Positions 43,513 through 53,020 of a stretch of DNA of 64,000 bases are shown here, in pieces; position 1 is the first letter of the stretch; the number at the start of each line of letters is the position of its first letter. Both the position numbers and the translations under genes were made by a program. Source of the stretch: Kangsaoukella pontilimi (GTDB lineage Bacteria > Pseudomonadota > Alphaproteobacteria > Rhodobacterales > Rhodobacteraceae); the NCBI RefSeq assembly GCF_009830125.1, contig NZ_WUPT01000001.1, positions 1,116,001-1,180,000 of the forward strand, read 5' to 3'. The notes below the pieces were generated by a model. It made no database searches. It was not told the origin of the DNA and was given only the letters and a program-made list of their open reading frames with translations.

Positions 43513-44724
43513 CTACCCCGGTTTCGTGACCGTAATTTGCGTCACGTCAATGCTTCCGGCATGAAATCCGGCAGCGCAAGAGGTTAGATAAAAATTCCAC
43601 ATTCTTCTGAAGCGATCGTCGAATCCAAGCAACGATACCTCGCTCCAGCGCGCATTGAACGTGTCGTGCCAACGGCGGAGCGTCTGACTGTAGCTTTCAC
43701 CGAACTCGATCGAGCGCTTGACCTGCAGGCCCGCCTTCTCGACTTCCGAGCGCAGAACCGACGGCGACGGCAGCATCCCGCCGGGGAAGATGTACTTCTG
43801 GATGAAATCAACGCCCTTGCGATAGGCTTCGAACCGGTGGTCCTCGACCGTAATGATCTGTAGCGTCGCGTTGCGCCCTGCCTTGAGGCAGTTCTTCACC
43901 GTGTTGAAATAGACGGGCCAGTATTTCTCGCCCACCGCCTCGAACATCTCGATGGAGGCGACCCCGTCATAGGTGCCGCGCTCGTCACGGTAATCCTGCA
44001 GCTTGATCTCGACCTTGTCCGAGAGGCCAGCGCGCTCCATCCGGGCGACGGCGTAATCGTGCTGCTCTCTCGAGATAGTCAGACCGGTAACCTTCAGTCC
44101 CCGCTCCCTGGCCGCGTATTCCGCGAACCCGCCCCAGCCGCAGCCGATTTCCAGCACGTGGTCGCCGGGACCCACGCCCATTTCGTCGACCATGCTCTGG
44201 TATTTGCGGGTCTGCGCCTTTTCCAGGCTCTCCTGCCCCGTCTCGAACAGGGCAGACGAATAGGTCATCGTATCGTCCAGCCAGAGGCTGTAGAAGTCAT
44301 TCCCCAGATCGTAATGATACGAGATGTTTTTCTTCGCCTGCCGCCTACTGTTCGAGTTCATCCAGTGCCGCAGCCGCTCGAAGGCACGAACAAGGCCCAT
44401 GCCCGGAAACTGCTCGTAAAGCTCGTCATTGTCGGCGTGGATCACATCCATGAAGGCCTGCAGGTCGGGCGTCGACCACCAGCCGTCAAGATAGGCGTCG
44501 GAGAACCCAAGATCGCCTTCGCGGACAAGCCGCGCGAAGACGTCCGGGTTGTGGATGTCGATATGGGCGAAAGGGCCGGGATTGGGCGCGTCGACGGAAA
44601 AGACCCGTCCGTCCGGCAAGGTGAAATCCAGCCGTCCGTTCCTGAGGCGCTTGGCCAGATTGAACGTCGTCGCGAAGTATCGCGGCAGGTCCGTTTGGCC
44701 CTCCAGCGTGGTGATCGGAGTCAT
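43513..44724 (-). CDS. cfa: Cyclopropane-fatty-acyl-phospholipid synthase
   Basis: 403 residues, SAM-dependent methyltransferase acting on unsaturated phospholipid acyl chains. The SAM motif VLEIGCGWGGFAEYAA starts near residue 190; ISYHYDLGNDFYSLWLDD and EMFEAVGEKYWPVYF are characteristic Cfa segments. The length fits the family. It heads the minus-strand block cfa-trgA-trgB-cysK-mscS-alaX. In R. sphaeroides a cfa gene belongs to the singlet-oxygen response (RpoE/ChrR); I found no convincing RpoE-type promoter here. Confidence 0.92.
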   Translation of the reverse strand: MTPITTLEGQTDLPRYFATTFNLAKRLRNGRLDFTLPDGRVFSVDAPNPGPFAHIDIHNPDVFARLVREGDLGFSDAYLDGWWSTPDLQAFMDVIHADNDELYEQFPGMGLVRAFERLRHWMNSNSRRQAKKNISYHYDLGNDFYSLWLDDTMTYSSALFETGQESLEKAQTRKYQSMVDEMGVGPGDHVLEIGCGWGGFAEYAARERGLKVTGLTISREQHDYAVARMERAGLSDKVEIKLQDYRDERGTYDGVASIEMFEAVGEKYWPVYFNTVKNCLKAGRNATLQIITVEDHRFEAYRKGVDFIQKYIFPGGMLPSPSVLRSEVEKAGLQVKRSIEFGESYSQTLRRWHDTFNARWSEVSLLGFDDRFRRMWNFYLTSCAAGFHAGSIDVTQITVTKPG

Positions 44725-44818
44725 GGGTCCCCTCGTCCTGGCCCGCTCTGACCTGACAGAGTAATGCCCCGTGCCGATGTATCAACCTTTTCTTGAGGTT
44801 ACTCCGCGGAATGCCCGA

Positions 44819-45712
44819 TCAGACGCCGAGAGCGCGGAAAACGGAGGGCAATTCCTCGGGCAAATCCTCGGCGATCAGGCCCGGCCCGAAGGAGAGTGCG
44901 CATTCGGTGTGGAGCCACGCAGCCGTCGCGGCGGCGTCGAAGGGTGTGAGACCTCGCGCCAGCAACCCGGCTATGAACCCGGCCAGCACGTCGCCCGAGC
45001 CGGCTGTGGCGAGCCATGGCGCGGCGCGGTCGTATACACTGGCGTTGATGGCGCATCGGCCTTTTGGATCCGCGATGACGGTATCCGGTCCCTTGAGCAG
45101 CACCACGCAGCCCGCCTGCGCTGCCGCCTCGCGCGTCGCGTCGATCTTGGAATAGGCCGGTCCGGTGGTGGCGGGCGCGTGGAGCTTTTCAGCGATGTCG
45201 GGGAAGAGGCGTGCGAACTCGCCCGCGTGCGGCGTCAGAATGCAGGTTTCGTGGAGCGCGTCGAAGAGTGTCTCAGGGTTGCGTGAGAACCGCGAGAGCG
45301 CGTCTGCGTCCAGAACGGTGGCCCGCTTTCCCGAGAGCGCACTCAGAACCAGCGCCTGCGTGTCCTGACCCAGCCCCAACCCCGGCCCCAAAAGTAGCGC
45401 GTTCAGGCGGGTATCCTCCAGAAGCTCCGTCAGGCCCGGCGCCCCGTCGAGCGGGCGGCACATGATCGCCGTCACCTGCCCCGCAACCTCGGCCAGAGCC
45501 GTATGGGGGCAACCGATGGTCACCAAGCCCGCCCCGATCCTGAGCGCACCCCGCGCGGCAAGACGGGCCGCGCCGGTCTTACCCGGACCGCCAGAGAGGA
45601 TGAGGGCGTGACCGTGGTCATACTTGTGGACGTCCGGCGACTTGCAAAGCGCGTCGCGCCGGGCGGCAGTCATTTCGAGTGTCATGGGGTCTCTGAACAT
45701 GCGCAACCTCAC
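44819..45712 (-). CDS. nnrD: ADP/ATP-dependent NAD(P)H-hydrate dehydratase (stand-alone)
   Basis: 297 residues, ribokinase-like fold that dehydrates damaged NAD(P)HX back to NAD(P)H. KYDHGHALILSGGPGKTGAARLAA is the N-terminal signature region, LTPHAGEFARLF the middle one and ATAGSGDVLAGFIAG the phosphate-binding end. Start is GTG 45712 (GTGA overlap with nnrE) or ATG 45700. In many bacteria this domain is fused to the epimerase in one protein of about 500 residues; here the two are separate, overlapping frames. Confidence 0.92.
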   Translation of the reverse strand: MRLRMFRDPMTLEMTAARRDALCKSPDVHKYDHGHALILSGGPGKTGAARLAARGALRIGAGLVTIGCPHTALAEVAGQVTAIMCRPLDGAPGLTELLEDTRLNALLLGPGLGLGQDTQALVLSALSGKRATVLDADALSRFSRNPETLFDALHETCILTPHAGEFARLFPDIAEKLHAPATTGPAYSKIDATREAAAQAGCVVLLKGPDTVIADPKGRCAINASVYDRAAPWLATAGSGDVLAGFIAGLLARGLTPFDAAATAAWLHTECALSFGPGLIAEDLPEELPSVFRALGV

Positions 45713-46389
45713 AGGCCGATATCGACAACCCGCAGCGGAACGTCCCCGAAATGCGGCATGTCGTGTAACGGCTTTCTGGCGTGAAAGGTGACGATGAGGT
45801 CAGCGTGAAACGGGATCGCCGCCAGCGCCGCCCCGCTGTCCGCATCATAACCTGTCGGAAGATCGACGGCGACGACAACCGGCGCAGGCAAGGCGCCGCG
45901 CTCCGCCGAAGCGTTGATGAATGCGCGAAACGGAGCAACGATGTCGTCCATCGGAGCGCGCTGCCCGATCCCGAACAGGGCGTCGACGATGACAAGGGAT
46001 TCTGCTCCGCTGTCCCGCGCACTGACCTCTGCCTTCAGGATTTCGTCGACTGAGTATGACACGACTGCGTGGTCAATGGCCCATCTAGCATGATTGGACT
46101 TCGCGTCGGGCGGCAGCTTTGCCGGGTCTCCAAGGGCCAATACGCTCACCCGCCAGCCAAGCTCTGTCAGAAGCCGCGCCACCACGAATCCGTCGCCGCC
46201 GTTATTGCCCGGCCCGCAAAGGATCACGGCATATTGCGGCCCGTCACGCAATTCCGGCCACTGGGACAGCATCGCCTCGACCACCCCGCGCCCCGCGCGT
46301 TCCATCAGTTCGAGCCCGGTCACCCGGCCCGAGGCAATCGCCTCTTCTTCGATCGCGCGCATCTGGGCGGCTGTCAGCAACTCGGTCAT
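45709..46389 (-). CDS. nnrE: NAD(P)H-hydrate epimerase (stand-alone)
   Basis: 226 residues, YjeF_N domain that interconverts R- and S-NAD(P)HX so that NnrD can repair both. The Gly-rich loop GPGNNGGDGFVVARLL starts near residue 57; VVAVDLPTGYDADSG near 168 is the second signature. The protein stops at the exact end of the domain (VVDIGL). It is translated just before nnrD with a 4-nt overlap, in the next frame. Divergent from glnB. Confidence 0.93.
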   Translation of the reverse strand: MTELLTAAQMRAIEEEAIASGRVTGLELMERAGRGVVEAMLSQWPELRDGPQYAVILCGPGNNGGDGFVVARLLTELGWRVSVLALGDPAKLPPDAKSNHARWAIDHAVVSYSVDEILKAEVSARDSGAESLVIVDALFGIGQRAPMDDIVAPFRAFINASAERGALPAPVVVAVDLPTGYDADSGAALAAIPFHADLIVTFHARKPLHDMPHFGDVPLRVVDIGL

Positions 46390-46470
46390 GGGAAGCTCCT
46401 TTGCGCCACACTATTGAGAATTCCCTACATCCGCCGCAAGTGCAGGTCGCCGGATTCATTTCCGATCGAA

Positions 46471-46499
46471 TTGACAGCGTCATGCACAAAAAATAAGCA
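46471..46499 (+). promoter_or_regulatory. Candidate sigma-70 promoter for glnB-glnA
   Basis: A perfect TTGACA (46471-46476) is followed after 17 nt by TAAGCA (46494-46499), a weak -10. It lies about 107 nt ahead of the glnB start. No clear -24/-12 sigma-54 element was found in the 216-bp gap. Confidence 0.3.
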
Positions 46500-46548
46500 G
46501 AGCATATCGAAAGACGCGCCTCCGAGGGGCCAGCGGCAGCGCCTTTGA

Positions 46549-46944
<396 letters not shown>

Positions 46945-46990
46945 GCACAACCAGCAACGCTAACTGAATTCTGAAAGGGAAGAGGGTTCC

Positions 46991-48397
46991 ATGAGCAACA
47001 AGGACGTCTTGAAGACGATCAAGGACGAGGACGTCGAATATGTCGACATCCGCTTCACCGATCCGCGCGGCAAGCTGCAGCACGTGACGGTCATGTCGGA
47101 CCAGGTCGACGAGGATTTCCTCGAAGAAGGCTTCATGTTCGATGGCTCGTCCATCGCAGGCTGGAAGTCGATCGACCAGTCGGACATGAAACTGATGCCC
47201 GACACTACCTCGGCCTACATGGACCCGTTCTTTGCCGAAAAGACGCTGGCCGTGCATTGCTCGGTCGTCGAACCCGACACCGGCGAGGCCTATGACCGCG
47301 ACCCGCGTTCGACCGCCGAGAAAGCCGAAGCCTATCTGAAGTCCAGCGGCATCGGCGATGTGGCCTACATGGGCCCGGAAGCCGAATTCTTCCTGTTCGA
47401 CGACGTGAAGTACTCGGTCTCGATGAACAAGGTGTCCTACGAGGTCGACGCGATCGACGCCGCATGGAACACCGATACCGACTACGAGATGGGCAACATG
47501 GGCCACCGCCCCGGCGTCAAGGGCGGCTACTTCCCGGTCCCGCCGGTGGACGATGCGCAGGACCTGCGTTCGGAAATGCTGTCCACCATGAAGCGCATGG
47601 GCATGAAGGTCGACAAGCACCACCACGAAGTGGCGTCGTGCCAGCACGAGCTTGGCCTGATCTTCTCGTCGCTGACCGACCAGGCTGACCAGCTTCAGAA
47701 GTACAAGTACGTCATCCACCAGGTTGCCCATGCCTACGGCAAGTCGGCGACCTTCATGCCGAAGCCCATCGCGGGCGACAACGGCACGGGCATGCACGTC
47801 AACATGTCGATCTGGAAGGACGGCAAGCCGCTCTTCGCCGGCGACAAATACGCCGACCTAAGCCAGGAAGCGCTCTACTACATCGGCGGCATCCTGAAGC
47901 ACGCCAAGGCGCTCAACGCCTTCACCAACCCCTCGACCAACTCGTACAAGCGGCTGATCCCGGGCTTCGAAGCCCCGGTTCTCCGCGCCTACTCGGCCCG
48001 GAACCGTTCGGGCTGCGTGCGTATTCCGTGGACGGAAAGCCCGAAAGCCAAGCGCGTCGAGGCCCGCTTCCCCGACCCTTCGTCGAACCCGTATCTGTGC
48101 TTCTCGGCTCTTCTGATGGCCGGCCTCGACGGCATCAAGAACAAGATCGATCCGGGCGAAGCCATGGACAAGGACCTCTACGATCTGCCGCCGGAAGAGT
48201 TGGAAGGCATCCCGACGGTCTGCGCCAGCCTGCGTGAAGCTCTGGAAGAGCTGGAAGCCGACATGGACTTCCTGCTGCAGGGCGACGTCTTCACGAAGGA
48301 CCAGATCGAAGGCTACATGGACCTCAAGTGGGAAGAGATCTACGCCTACGAGCACACTCCGCACCCGATGGAATTCAAAATGTACTACAGCTGCTAA
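46991..48397 (+). CDS. glnA: Glutamine synthetase type I
   Basis: 468 residues, dodecameric enzyme that makes glutamine from glutamate, ammonia and [17 protein letters not shown], the [12 protein letters not shown] substrate loop and [10 protein letters not shown] are all present. The adenylylation Tyr is exactly at residue 397 (DLYDLPPEE), as in the enterobacterial enzyme, so activity is expected to be controlled by GlnE and P-II. A good AAGGGAAGAGG region precedes the ATG and a strong terminator follows the stop. Confidence 0.98.
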   Translation: MSNKDVLKTIKDEDVEYVDIRFTDPRGKLQHVTVMSDQVDEDFLEEGFMFDGSSIAGWKSIDQSDMKLMPDTTSAYMDPFFAEKTLAVHCSVVEPDTGEAYDRDPRSTAEKAEAYLKSSGIGDVAYMGPEAEFFLFDDVKYSVSMNKVSYEVDAIDAAWNTDTDYEMGNMGHRPGVKGGYFPVPPVDDAQDLRSEMLSTMKRMGMKVDKHHHEVASCQHELGLIFSSLTDQADQLQKYKYVIHQVAHAYGKSATFMPKPIAGDNGTGMHVNMSIWKDGKPLFAGDKYADLSQEALYYIGGILKHAKALNAFTNPSTNSYKRLIPGFEAPVLRAYSARNRSGCVRIPWTESPKAKRVEARFPDPSSNPYLCFSALLMAGLDGIKNKIDPGEAMDKDLYDLPPEELEGIPTVCASLREALEELEADMDFLLQGDVFTKDQIEGYMDLKWEEIYAYEHTPHPMEFKMYYSC

Positions 48398-48417
48398 GCC
48401 GCTGTGGAATAACGGAA

Positions 48418-48446
48418 AGGGCGCTCCAAACGGGGCGCCCTTTTTT
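48418..48446 (+). terminator. Rho-independent terminator of glnA
   Basis: AGGGCGCTCC (48418-48427) pairs with GGGGCGCCCT (48432-48441), 10 bp with one G-U pair and tetraloop AAAC, directly followed by a run of T to 48446. It is a textbook terminator 20 nt after the glnA stop. Confidence 0.93.
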
Positions 48447-48474
48447 CATTGCTGGTCCAAGACGCCGCGGGCTC

Positions 48475-49296
48475 TCAGCCGGCGAGCGCGCCCCATGCGA
48501 TCCGCGCGCCCACGAGCAACAGAAACCCACCGAAGAACCGCCGAAGCCGCTTTGCGGGAAGGCGGTGCGCCAGCGCCACGCCAATCGGCGTCGTGGCCCA
48601 TGTCATCGCGATCACGATGGCGAAAGCCGGCCAGTTCACGGAACCGACCGTCATGGGCGGCCTCTCATCGACCGGGATGGACGACACGAGAAAGCCCAGA
48701 ACGGACGGCACAGCGATCAGAAGACCAAAGCCCGCAGCGGTGCCGACCGCCTTGTGCACCGGGCGCCCGAAAGCGGTCATCAGCGGCACGCCGATGGAGC
48801 CGCCCCCGATCCCCATCAGGGTGGAAAGAAGCCCCGTCCCGGCCGAAAGACCCGCCCGCAATCCGCCTGTCGGCATGTCGTCGCCCAGCCGGAACCCCTC
48901 TCGCCCGAAGATCAGCCACGAGCCCACGAGGATCGTCAGGCCGCCGAAGATGGCTTCGAGCGCGTCCGAGCCGAGCCGGTTCGCAACCACAACGCCGATC
49001 AGAGCGCCCACGGCGATCCCCGGCGCCCAGGTCTTTAAGATGCCGCTGTCCACGGCGTCATGCCGCTTGTGGCGTCCGAGCGAGCGGATCGAAGTCACGA
49101 TAATCGTGGCGAGCGACGTCCCTAGACAAAGCTGCATCAGCGCCGGGCTGTCATAACCGAGCGCCGTGAACGCCGCGAGAAAGGCGGGCACCAGAACGAT
49201 GCCGCCTCCCACGCCCAGAAGCCCGGCGAGAACACCGGCGAAGGCGCCCGCAGGAACCAGATAGAAGGCCAGTGTGGTAATGAAATCCATATCCAT
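48475..49296 (-). CDS. TSUP family (TauE/SafE-like) membrane permease
   Basis: 273 residues, about eight hydrophobic segments in two repeats: AGLLGVGGGIVLVPAFL near residues 24-40 and MGIGGGSIGVPLM near 166-178. Predicted inner-membrane exporter of an organic or sulfur anion. It is not closely similar to the other TSUP protein at 8303. It stands alone on the minus strand between the glnA terminator and dusA. ATG 49296 or the Met two codons later may be the start. Confidence 0.88.
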   Translation of the reverse strand: MDMDFITTLAFYLVPAGAFAGVLAGLLGVGGGIVLVPAFLAAFTALGYDSPALMQLCLGTSLATIIVTSIRSLGRHKRHDAVDSGILKTWAPGIAVGALIGVVVANRLGSDALEAIFGGLTILVGSWLIFGREGFRLGDDMPTGGLRAGLSAGTGLLSTLMGIGGGSIGVPLMTAFGRPVHKAVGTAAGFGLLIAVPSVLGFLVSSIPVDERPPMTVGSVNWPAFAIVIAMTWATTPIGVALAHRLPAKRLRRFFGGFLLLVGARIAWGALAG

Positions 49297-49406
49297 GCGC
49301 CCGACCTAAAGCGTTTTTCGAGGTACGTGAAGAAGTCGGACAGTACCGGGCACCGAAAAGCTCAGGTCTCGGCTGGCATCGACTGCCGCGCCGATGCGGA
49401 GACACG

Positions 49407-50408
49407 TCAGGCTGCGTCCGCCTCGGGCACGGCATCGAGCGCCTGACGCAGAAGCTCGACCCCTGCCCCGTCCTGCGTCGCGCCCTCGGAGAGCCGTCTC
49501 CGCCATGCCCGTGCTCCGGGCCGGCCCGCGAAAAGACCCAGCATGTGCCTCGTCACCGAATGAAGCCGCCCACCTTCGGCAAGATGCGCCTCGATATGGG
49601 GGATCATGGCCAGCGCCGCCTCGTGCGGTGTGCTGACGGGGGAAGGTTTGCCGAAGATGCGCGCATCGGCCTCGCCCAGAATGGCCCAGGGGTCATGATA
49701 GGCCGCGCGACCGATCATCACGCCGTCCATACCGCGCGCAAGGAACTGTCCAGCCTGATCCAGGCTGTCGATCCCGCCGTTGACGGACAGGTGCAACGCC
49801 GGAAAGCTCTCCTTCATCGCCAGCACGAGGTCATAGTCGAGAGGCGGGATATCGCGGTTCTCTTTCGGGCTCAGACCCTGAAGCCAGGCCTTGCGCGCAT
49901 GGATCGCGATACGGGTGGCGCCAGCTGCCTGCATCTTCCCAAGGAAGTCGGGCAACACCTCGTCTGGCGCCTGAGCGTCAACGCCGATCCGGCATTTCAC
50001 CGTGACCGGCACGTCGACGGCGGCCATCATCGCCGTCACGCATTCGGCAACCAGATCGGGCGTCTTCATGAGCACCGCGCCGAACGTACCGGATTGCACC
50101 CGGTCAGACGGACATCCGACATTCAGATTGATCTCGTCATAGCCTTCATCCGCACCCATCCTCGCGGCTTCTGCCAGTTCGGCGGGATCGGAGCCGCCAA
50201 GCTGCAACGCGACCGGGTGTTCCTTTGCATCGAACCGCAAGAGATGCCGTGCCCCGCCACGCACCAGTGCCGGCGCCGTGACCATTTCGGTATAGAGAAG
50301 CACCTCCCGCGACAGCACGCGATGAAACGCCCGGCAGTGCCGGTCAGTCCAGTCCATCATCGGCGCCACACTAAGGCGGTTATGGAATTCCAAGTCAGAC
50401 TTACTCAT
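49407..50408 (-). CDS. dusA: tRNA-dihydrouridine(20/20a) synthase
   Basis: 333 residues, FMN enzyme that reduces uridines in the tRNA D-loop. SVAPMMDWTDRHCR (13-26) binds FMN; the catalytic Cys99 is in NLNVGCPSDRV. The sequence CPSDRVQSGTFGA (not CPxxxVxGxGxGA) marks the DusA type. ATG 50408 gives MSKSDLEFHNRLSVAPMMDW, the normal start; the open extension to 50465 has no support. Monocistronic as far as seen. Confidence 0.95.
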   Translation of the reverse strand: MSKSDLEFHNRLSVAPMMDWTDRHCRAFHRVLSREVLLYTEMVTAPALVRGGARHLLRFDAKEHPVALQLGGSDPAELAEAARMGADEGYDEINLNVGCPSDRVQSGTFGAVLMKTPDLVAECVTAMMAAVDVPVTVKCRIGVDAQAPDEVLPDFLGKMQAAGATRIAIHARKAWLQGLSPKENRDIPPLDYDLVLAMKESFPALHLSVNGGIDSLDQAGQFLARGMDGVMIGRAAYHDPWAILGEADARIFGKPSPVSTPHEAALAMIPHIEAHLAEGGRLHSVTRHMLGLFAGRPGARAWRRRLSEGATQDGAGVELLRQALDAVPEADAA

Positions 50409-50713
50409 TTTCAGTGTCTTATGGACCAATCTTCGGGTTTCACGCGAGATGTTCAGAGGCCGCAATCAGCTTTGGTCGGGCGTGCAGTTTACCTCCACCG
50501 TGCTCAGGAACGACCTGACGACCACGGCCTCGATTTCGACACGACATATGCAAACCGGCATCAAATGGCGAGTCCGGCTCTGCCAAGGCCCACCTTTCCG
50601 GCGCCTGGAAGGAAGAAATGAACAAGCGCCCACGACACCGCAAGCAGTCCATCCTACCGTGATGGCACACCGGACCGCGCGCCCCTGCCCATTCAAGACT
50701 GAGCGCCTTCGGA
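50409..50713. other. 305-bp intergenic region between dusA and the GMC gene
   Basis: This should contain the dusA promoter (minus strand) at its left and the end of the GMC operon at its right. I see no convincing small gene, terminator with a T-run, or repeat. Confidence 0.5.
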
Positions 50714-52309
50714 TTATCCGCCGATCAGATCGCTCGCCTTCTCGGCCAGCATCGCCGTCGGCGCGTTGGTGTTTGATCCCACCAAACTGGGAAAGACACT
50801 GCTGTCGCAGACCCGAAGCCCTTCGACACCCCTCACCTTCAGATCTGTATCGACGACACTACGGTCATCCGAGCCCATCCGGCAGGTTCCGACAGGATGA
50901 TAGGAGGTGCGGCAGTGATTGGTCACGAAGTCGCCCAGTTCCTCGTCCGTCCTCAGCGTATCATCCGGCAGCACGACGCGCCGCACGTATTTGGCAAGCG
51001 CGGGTTGTGACATGATCTCTCGACTGATCTTGAGGCCGCGGACGGTCGTTTCGAGATCATCGGGGTGACCCATGAAATTCGGGTCGATCAGGGGCGCACG
51101 ATCAGGGTTCGCCGAGGACAGCCGGACGGTACCCCGCGCCTTGGGCCTCAGCCCGTAGCAATTCAGCGTGATCCCGGAACAGCCCGGCCTTACACCGCCG
51201 ACCCCGTCTTCTGCCGAGGCGCCGGCAAGGAAGTGGTACTGAAGGTCGGGTATCCCGCGATCATCGCCGGAGTGCCAGAAGAGCCCGCCTTCGACCACGT
51301 TGCTGGCCACGGGACCGCTGCGGAACAGGGCGTATTGAAGCCCGGCCCATGCCGCCAGATGCGGCTTGCGGTATTTGTCGAGGCTCTCATGCCCATGAAG
51401 TTCCGCCACGAGGTCGATATTCACGTGGTCGGCAAGGTTCTCGCCCACTTCGGCAATGTCGGCGTGCACCTCGATCCCGAGCGACCTCAGATGGTCGGCC
51501 GGGCCAAGGCCGGACAGCATCAGCAGCTTGGGCGATCCGATCGCCCCCGCGGTAACGATGACCTCGCCGTCCGTGCAAACCTCGTGCAGGCTGCCGCCAT
51601 GGCGATATGCGACGCCCACGGCGCGATGGCCGTCGAAAAGCAGATGCTGACTGGCCGCCCGCGTGCGCACAGTCAGGTTCGACCGCCGCCGCACCGGGTC
51701 AAGATAGCCCCTGGCCGCCGAGCATCGGCGCCCGTTCACAACGTTTAGCTGATAGTAACCGGCCCCCGCCTGCGTCTTGCCGTTGAAGTCATGGTTGAAG
51801 GGAATGCCGTATTGCTGACACGCCATGACGAAGGCCCGCGTCATCGGTTGCGGATGCGCAATGTTCGAGACGCCAAGTGGCCCATCGGTGCCATGCCACT
51901 CATCGGCCAATGCCGTGTTCCCCTCGGAGCGGAGGAAATAGGGCTGAACGTCCGCGAAAGACCAGCCCGGGCAGCCCTCTTCATTCGCCCAACGGTCATA
52001 GTCGGCTGGGACACCGCGCGTGAAAACCTCGGCATTGATAGAACTTCCGCCGCCCAGAACGCGCGCCTGTGCATAGGGGATGCGGCGGCCGCCTGCATGC
52101 TTCTGCGGTTCGGTTCTGTATCCCCATGTCAGACCTCCACCGGTCATTTTGGCGAAGCCGACCGGCATGTGGATATAGGGGTGCCAGTCGTGGGCTCCCG
52201 CTTCGAGCAGAAGGACGGAATTGGCGGTGTTCTCGCTCAGCCGCGCGGCAAGGACGCATCCCGCAGTCCCGCCGCCGACGATGATGTGGCTATAGGCGGT
52301 CTGCGGCAT
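50714..52309 (-). CDS. GMC family oxidoreductase (choline/alcohol dehydrogenase-like)
   Basis: 531 residues, FAD enzyme that oxidises a primary alcohol or sugar hydroxyl. The FAD motif VGGGTAG is at residues 11-17; VLGGGSSINAEVFTRG at about 84-99 and GAIGSPKLLMLSGLG near 255 are the two GMC signatures. The C-terminal catalytic region has His in SYHPVGTCRMG and Asn in SLVGSNTNAPT. It is the last gene of the ABC importer operon, 9 nt after the TetR gene, so it probably performs the first oxidation of the imported compound. Confidence 0.92.
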   Translation of the reverse strand: MPQTAYSHIIVGGGTAGCVLAARLSENTANSVLLLEAGAHDWHPYIHMPVGFAKMTGGGLTWGYRTEPQKHAGGRRIPYAQARVLGGGSSINAEVFTRGVPADYDRWANEEGCPGWSFADVQPYFLRSEGNTALADEWHGTDGPLGVSNIAHPQPMTRAFVMACQQYGIPFNHDFNGKTQAGAGYYQLNVVNGRRCSAARGYLDPVRRRSNLTVRTRAASQHLLFDGHRAVGVAYRHGGSLHEVCTDGEVIVTAGAIGSPKLLMLSGLGPADHLRSLGIEVHADIAEVGENLADHVNIDLVAELHGHESLDKYRKPHLAAWAGLQYALFRSGPVASNVVEGGLFWHSGDDRGIPDLQYHFLAGASAEDGVGGVRPGCSGITLNCYGLRPKARGTVRLSSANPDRAPLIDPNFMGHPDDLETTVRGLKISREIMSQPALAKYVRRVVLPDDTLRTDEELGDFVTNHCRTSYHPVGTCRMGSDDRSVVDTDLKVRGVEGLRVCDSSVFPSLVGSNTNAPTAMLAEKASDLIGG

Positions 52310-52318
52310 GGGCCCTCG

Positions 52319-52996
52319 TCATTCGCGTCGCGCGATCTCTTCCTTCGACATGATCGAACGCATGACGAAATCCACCATGAAGGCGCGCCGCGCCGCCAGC
52401 GCCTTTTTCGTCATGTGATCGAAGTTGTAGATCTGAGAATTGGTGAACCGGTTGTTGAGGTAGTAAAACCCGAGCCCCGCAATCGAGTTGTTGAGCTGAA
52501 GCGCGTCGATACCGGGCCGTATTTTGCCCTGCTCGACGCCCTTTTCCAGGATCGCTCGAACGCGCTTCAAAAGCACGCTGGTCCGACGTTTCACGATGCC
52601 CGACTTTTTCAGATAGACCGCCCCGAGAAGGTTTTCCTGGTTCACCAAGGCGATGAAATCGGGGTTGGCCACGTAGTAGTCCCACGTCGCCTCGACGAGG
52701 GTCTCGATGGCCTGAAGCGGTTCGAGTTCCTCCAGCGGAAGCGCCTCCTCCATCTTGCGGATGCCGAGATAGGCCTCGCGCAGCACTTCGATATAGAGGT
52801 CCTCTTTCGAGCCGAAGTAGTGATAGATCATCTTCTTGTTGAGACCCGTCGGCTCGGCGATCCCCTCGATCCCGGCCAGAGCGAACCCCTTGTCCGCGAA
52901 TTCGCGACGGGCCGACTCCAGCAAGTCCGCCTTGGCCTGATCGGCATTCCGACCGGTACGCCGCACTCGGGGTTTTCTCGCCACGGTCTGGGTCAT
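52319..52996 (-). CDS. TetR family transcriptional regulator
   Basis: 225 residues. The N-terminal helix-turn-helix spans about residues 22-68 (GIEGIAEPTGLNKKMIYHYFGSKEDLY); the preceding basic arm ARKPRVRRTGR may touch DNA. The ligand-binding half is all-helical. It is encoded inside the ABC importer/GMC operon, whose upstream region carries the palindrome ACTCACCGGTGAGT, also found at two other promoters in the next 6 kb. It is therefore the best candidate for the regulator that binds these sites and represses its own operon. Confidence 0.91.
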   Translation of the reverse strand: MTQTVARKPRVRRTGRNADQAKADLLESARREFADKGFALAGIEGIAEPTGLNKKMIYHYFGSKEDLYIEVLREAYLGIRKMEEALPLEELEPLQAIETLVEATWDYYVANPDFIALVNQENLLGAVYLKKSGIVKRRTSVLLKRVRAILEKGVEQGKIRPGIDALQLNNSIAGLGFYYLNNRFTNSQIYNFDHMTKKALAARRAFMVDFVMRSIMSKEEIARRE

Positions 52997-53020
52997 CTGC
53001 TGTCCTCATCTCTTCGTCAC

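Noticed and set aside
44725-44818. RpoE/ChrR promoter upstream of cfa (TGATAC at 44779-44784, minus strand)
   Set aside because: The -35 is partly like TGATCC, but no TAAG-type -10 at the right distance.
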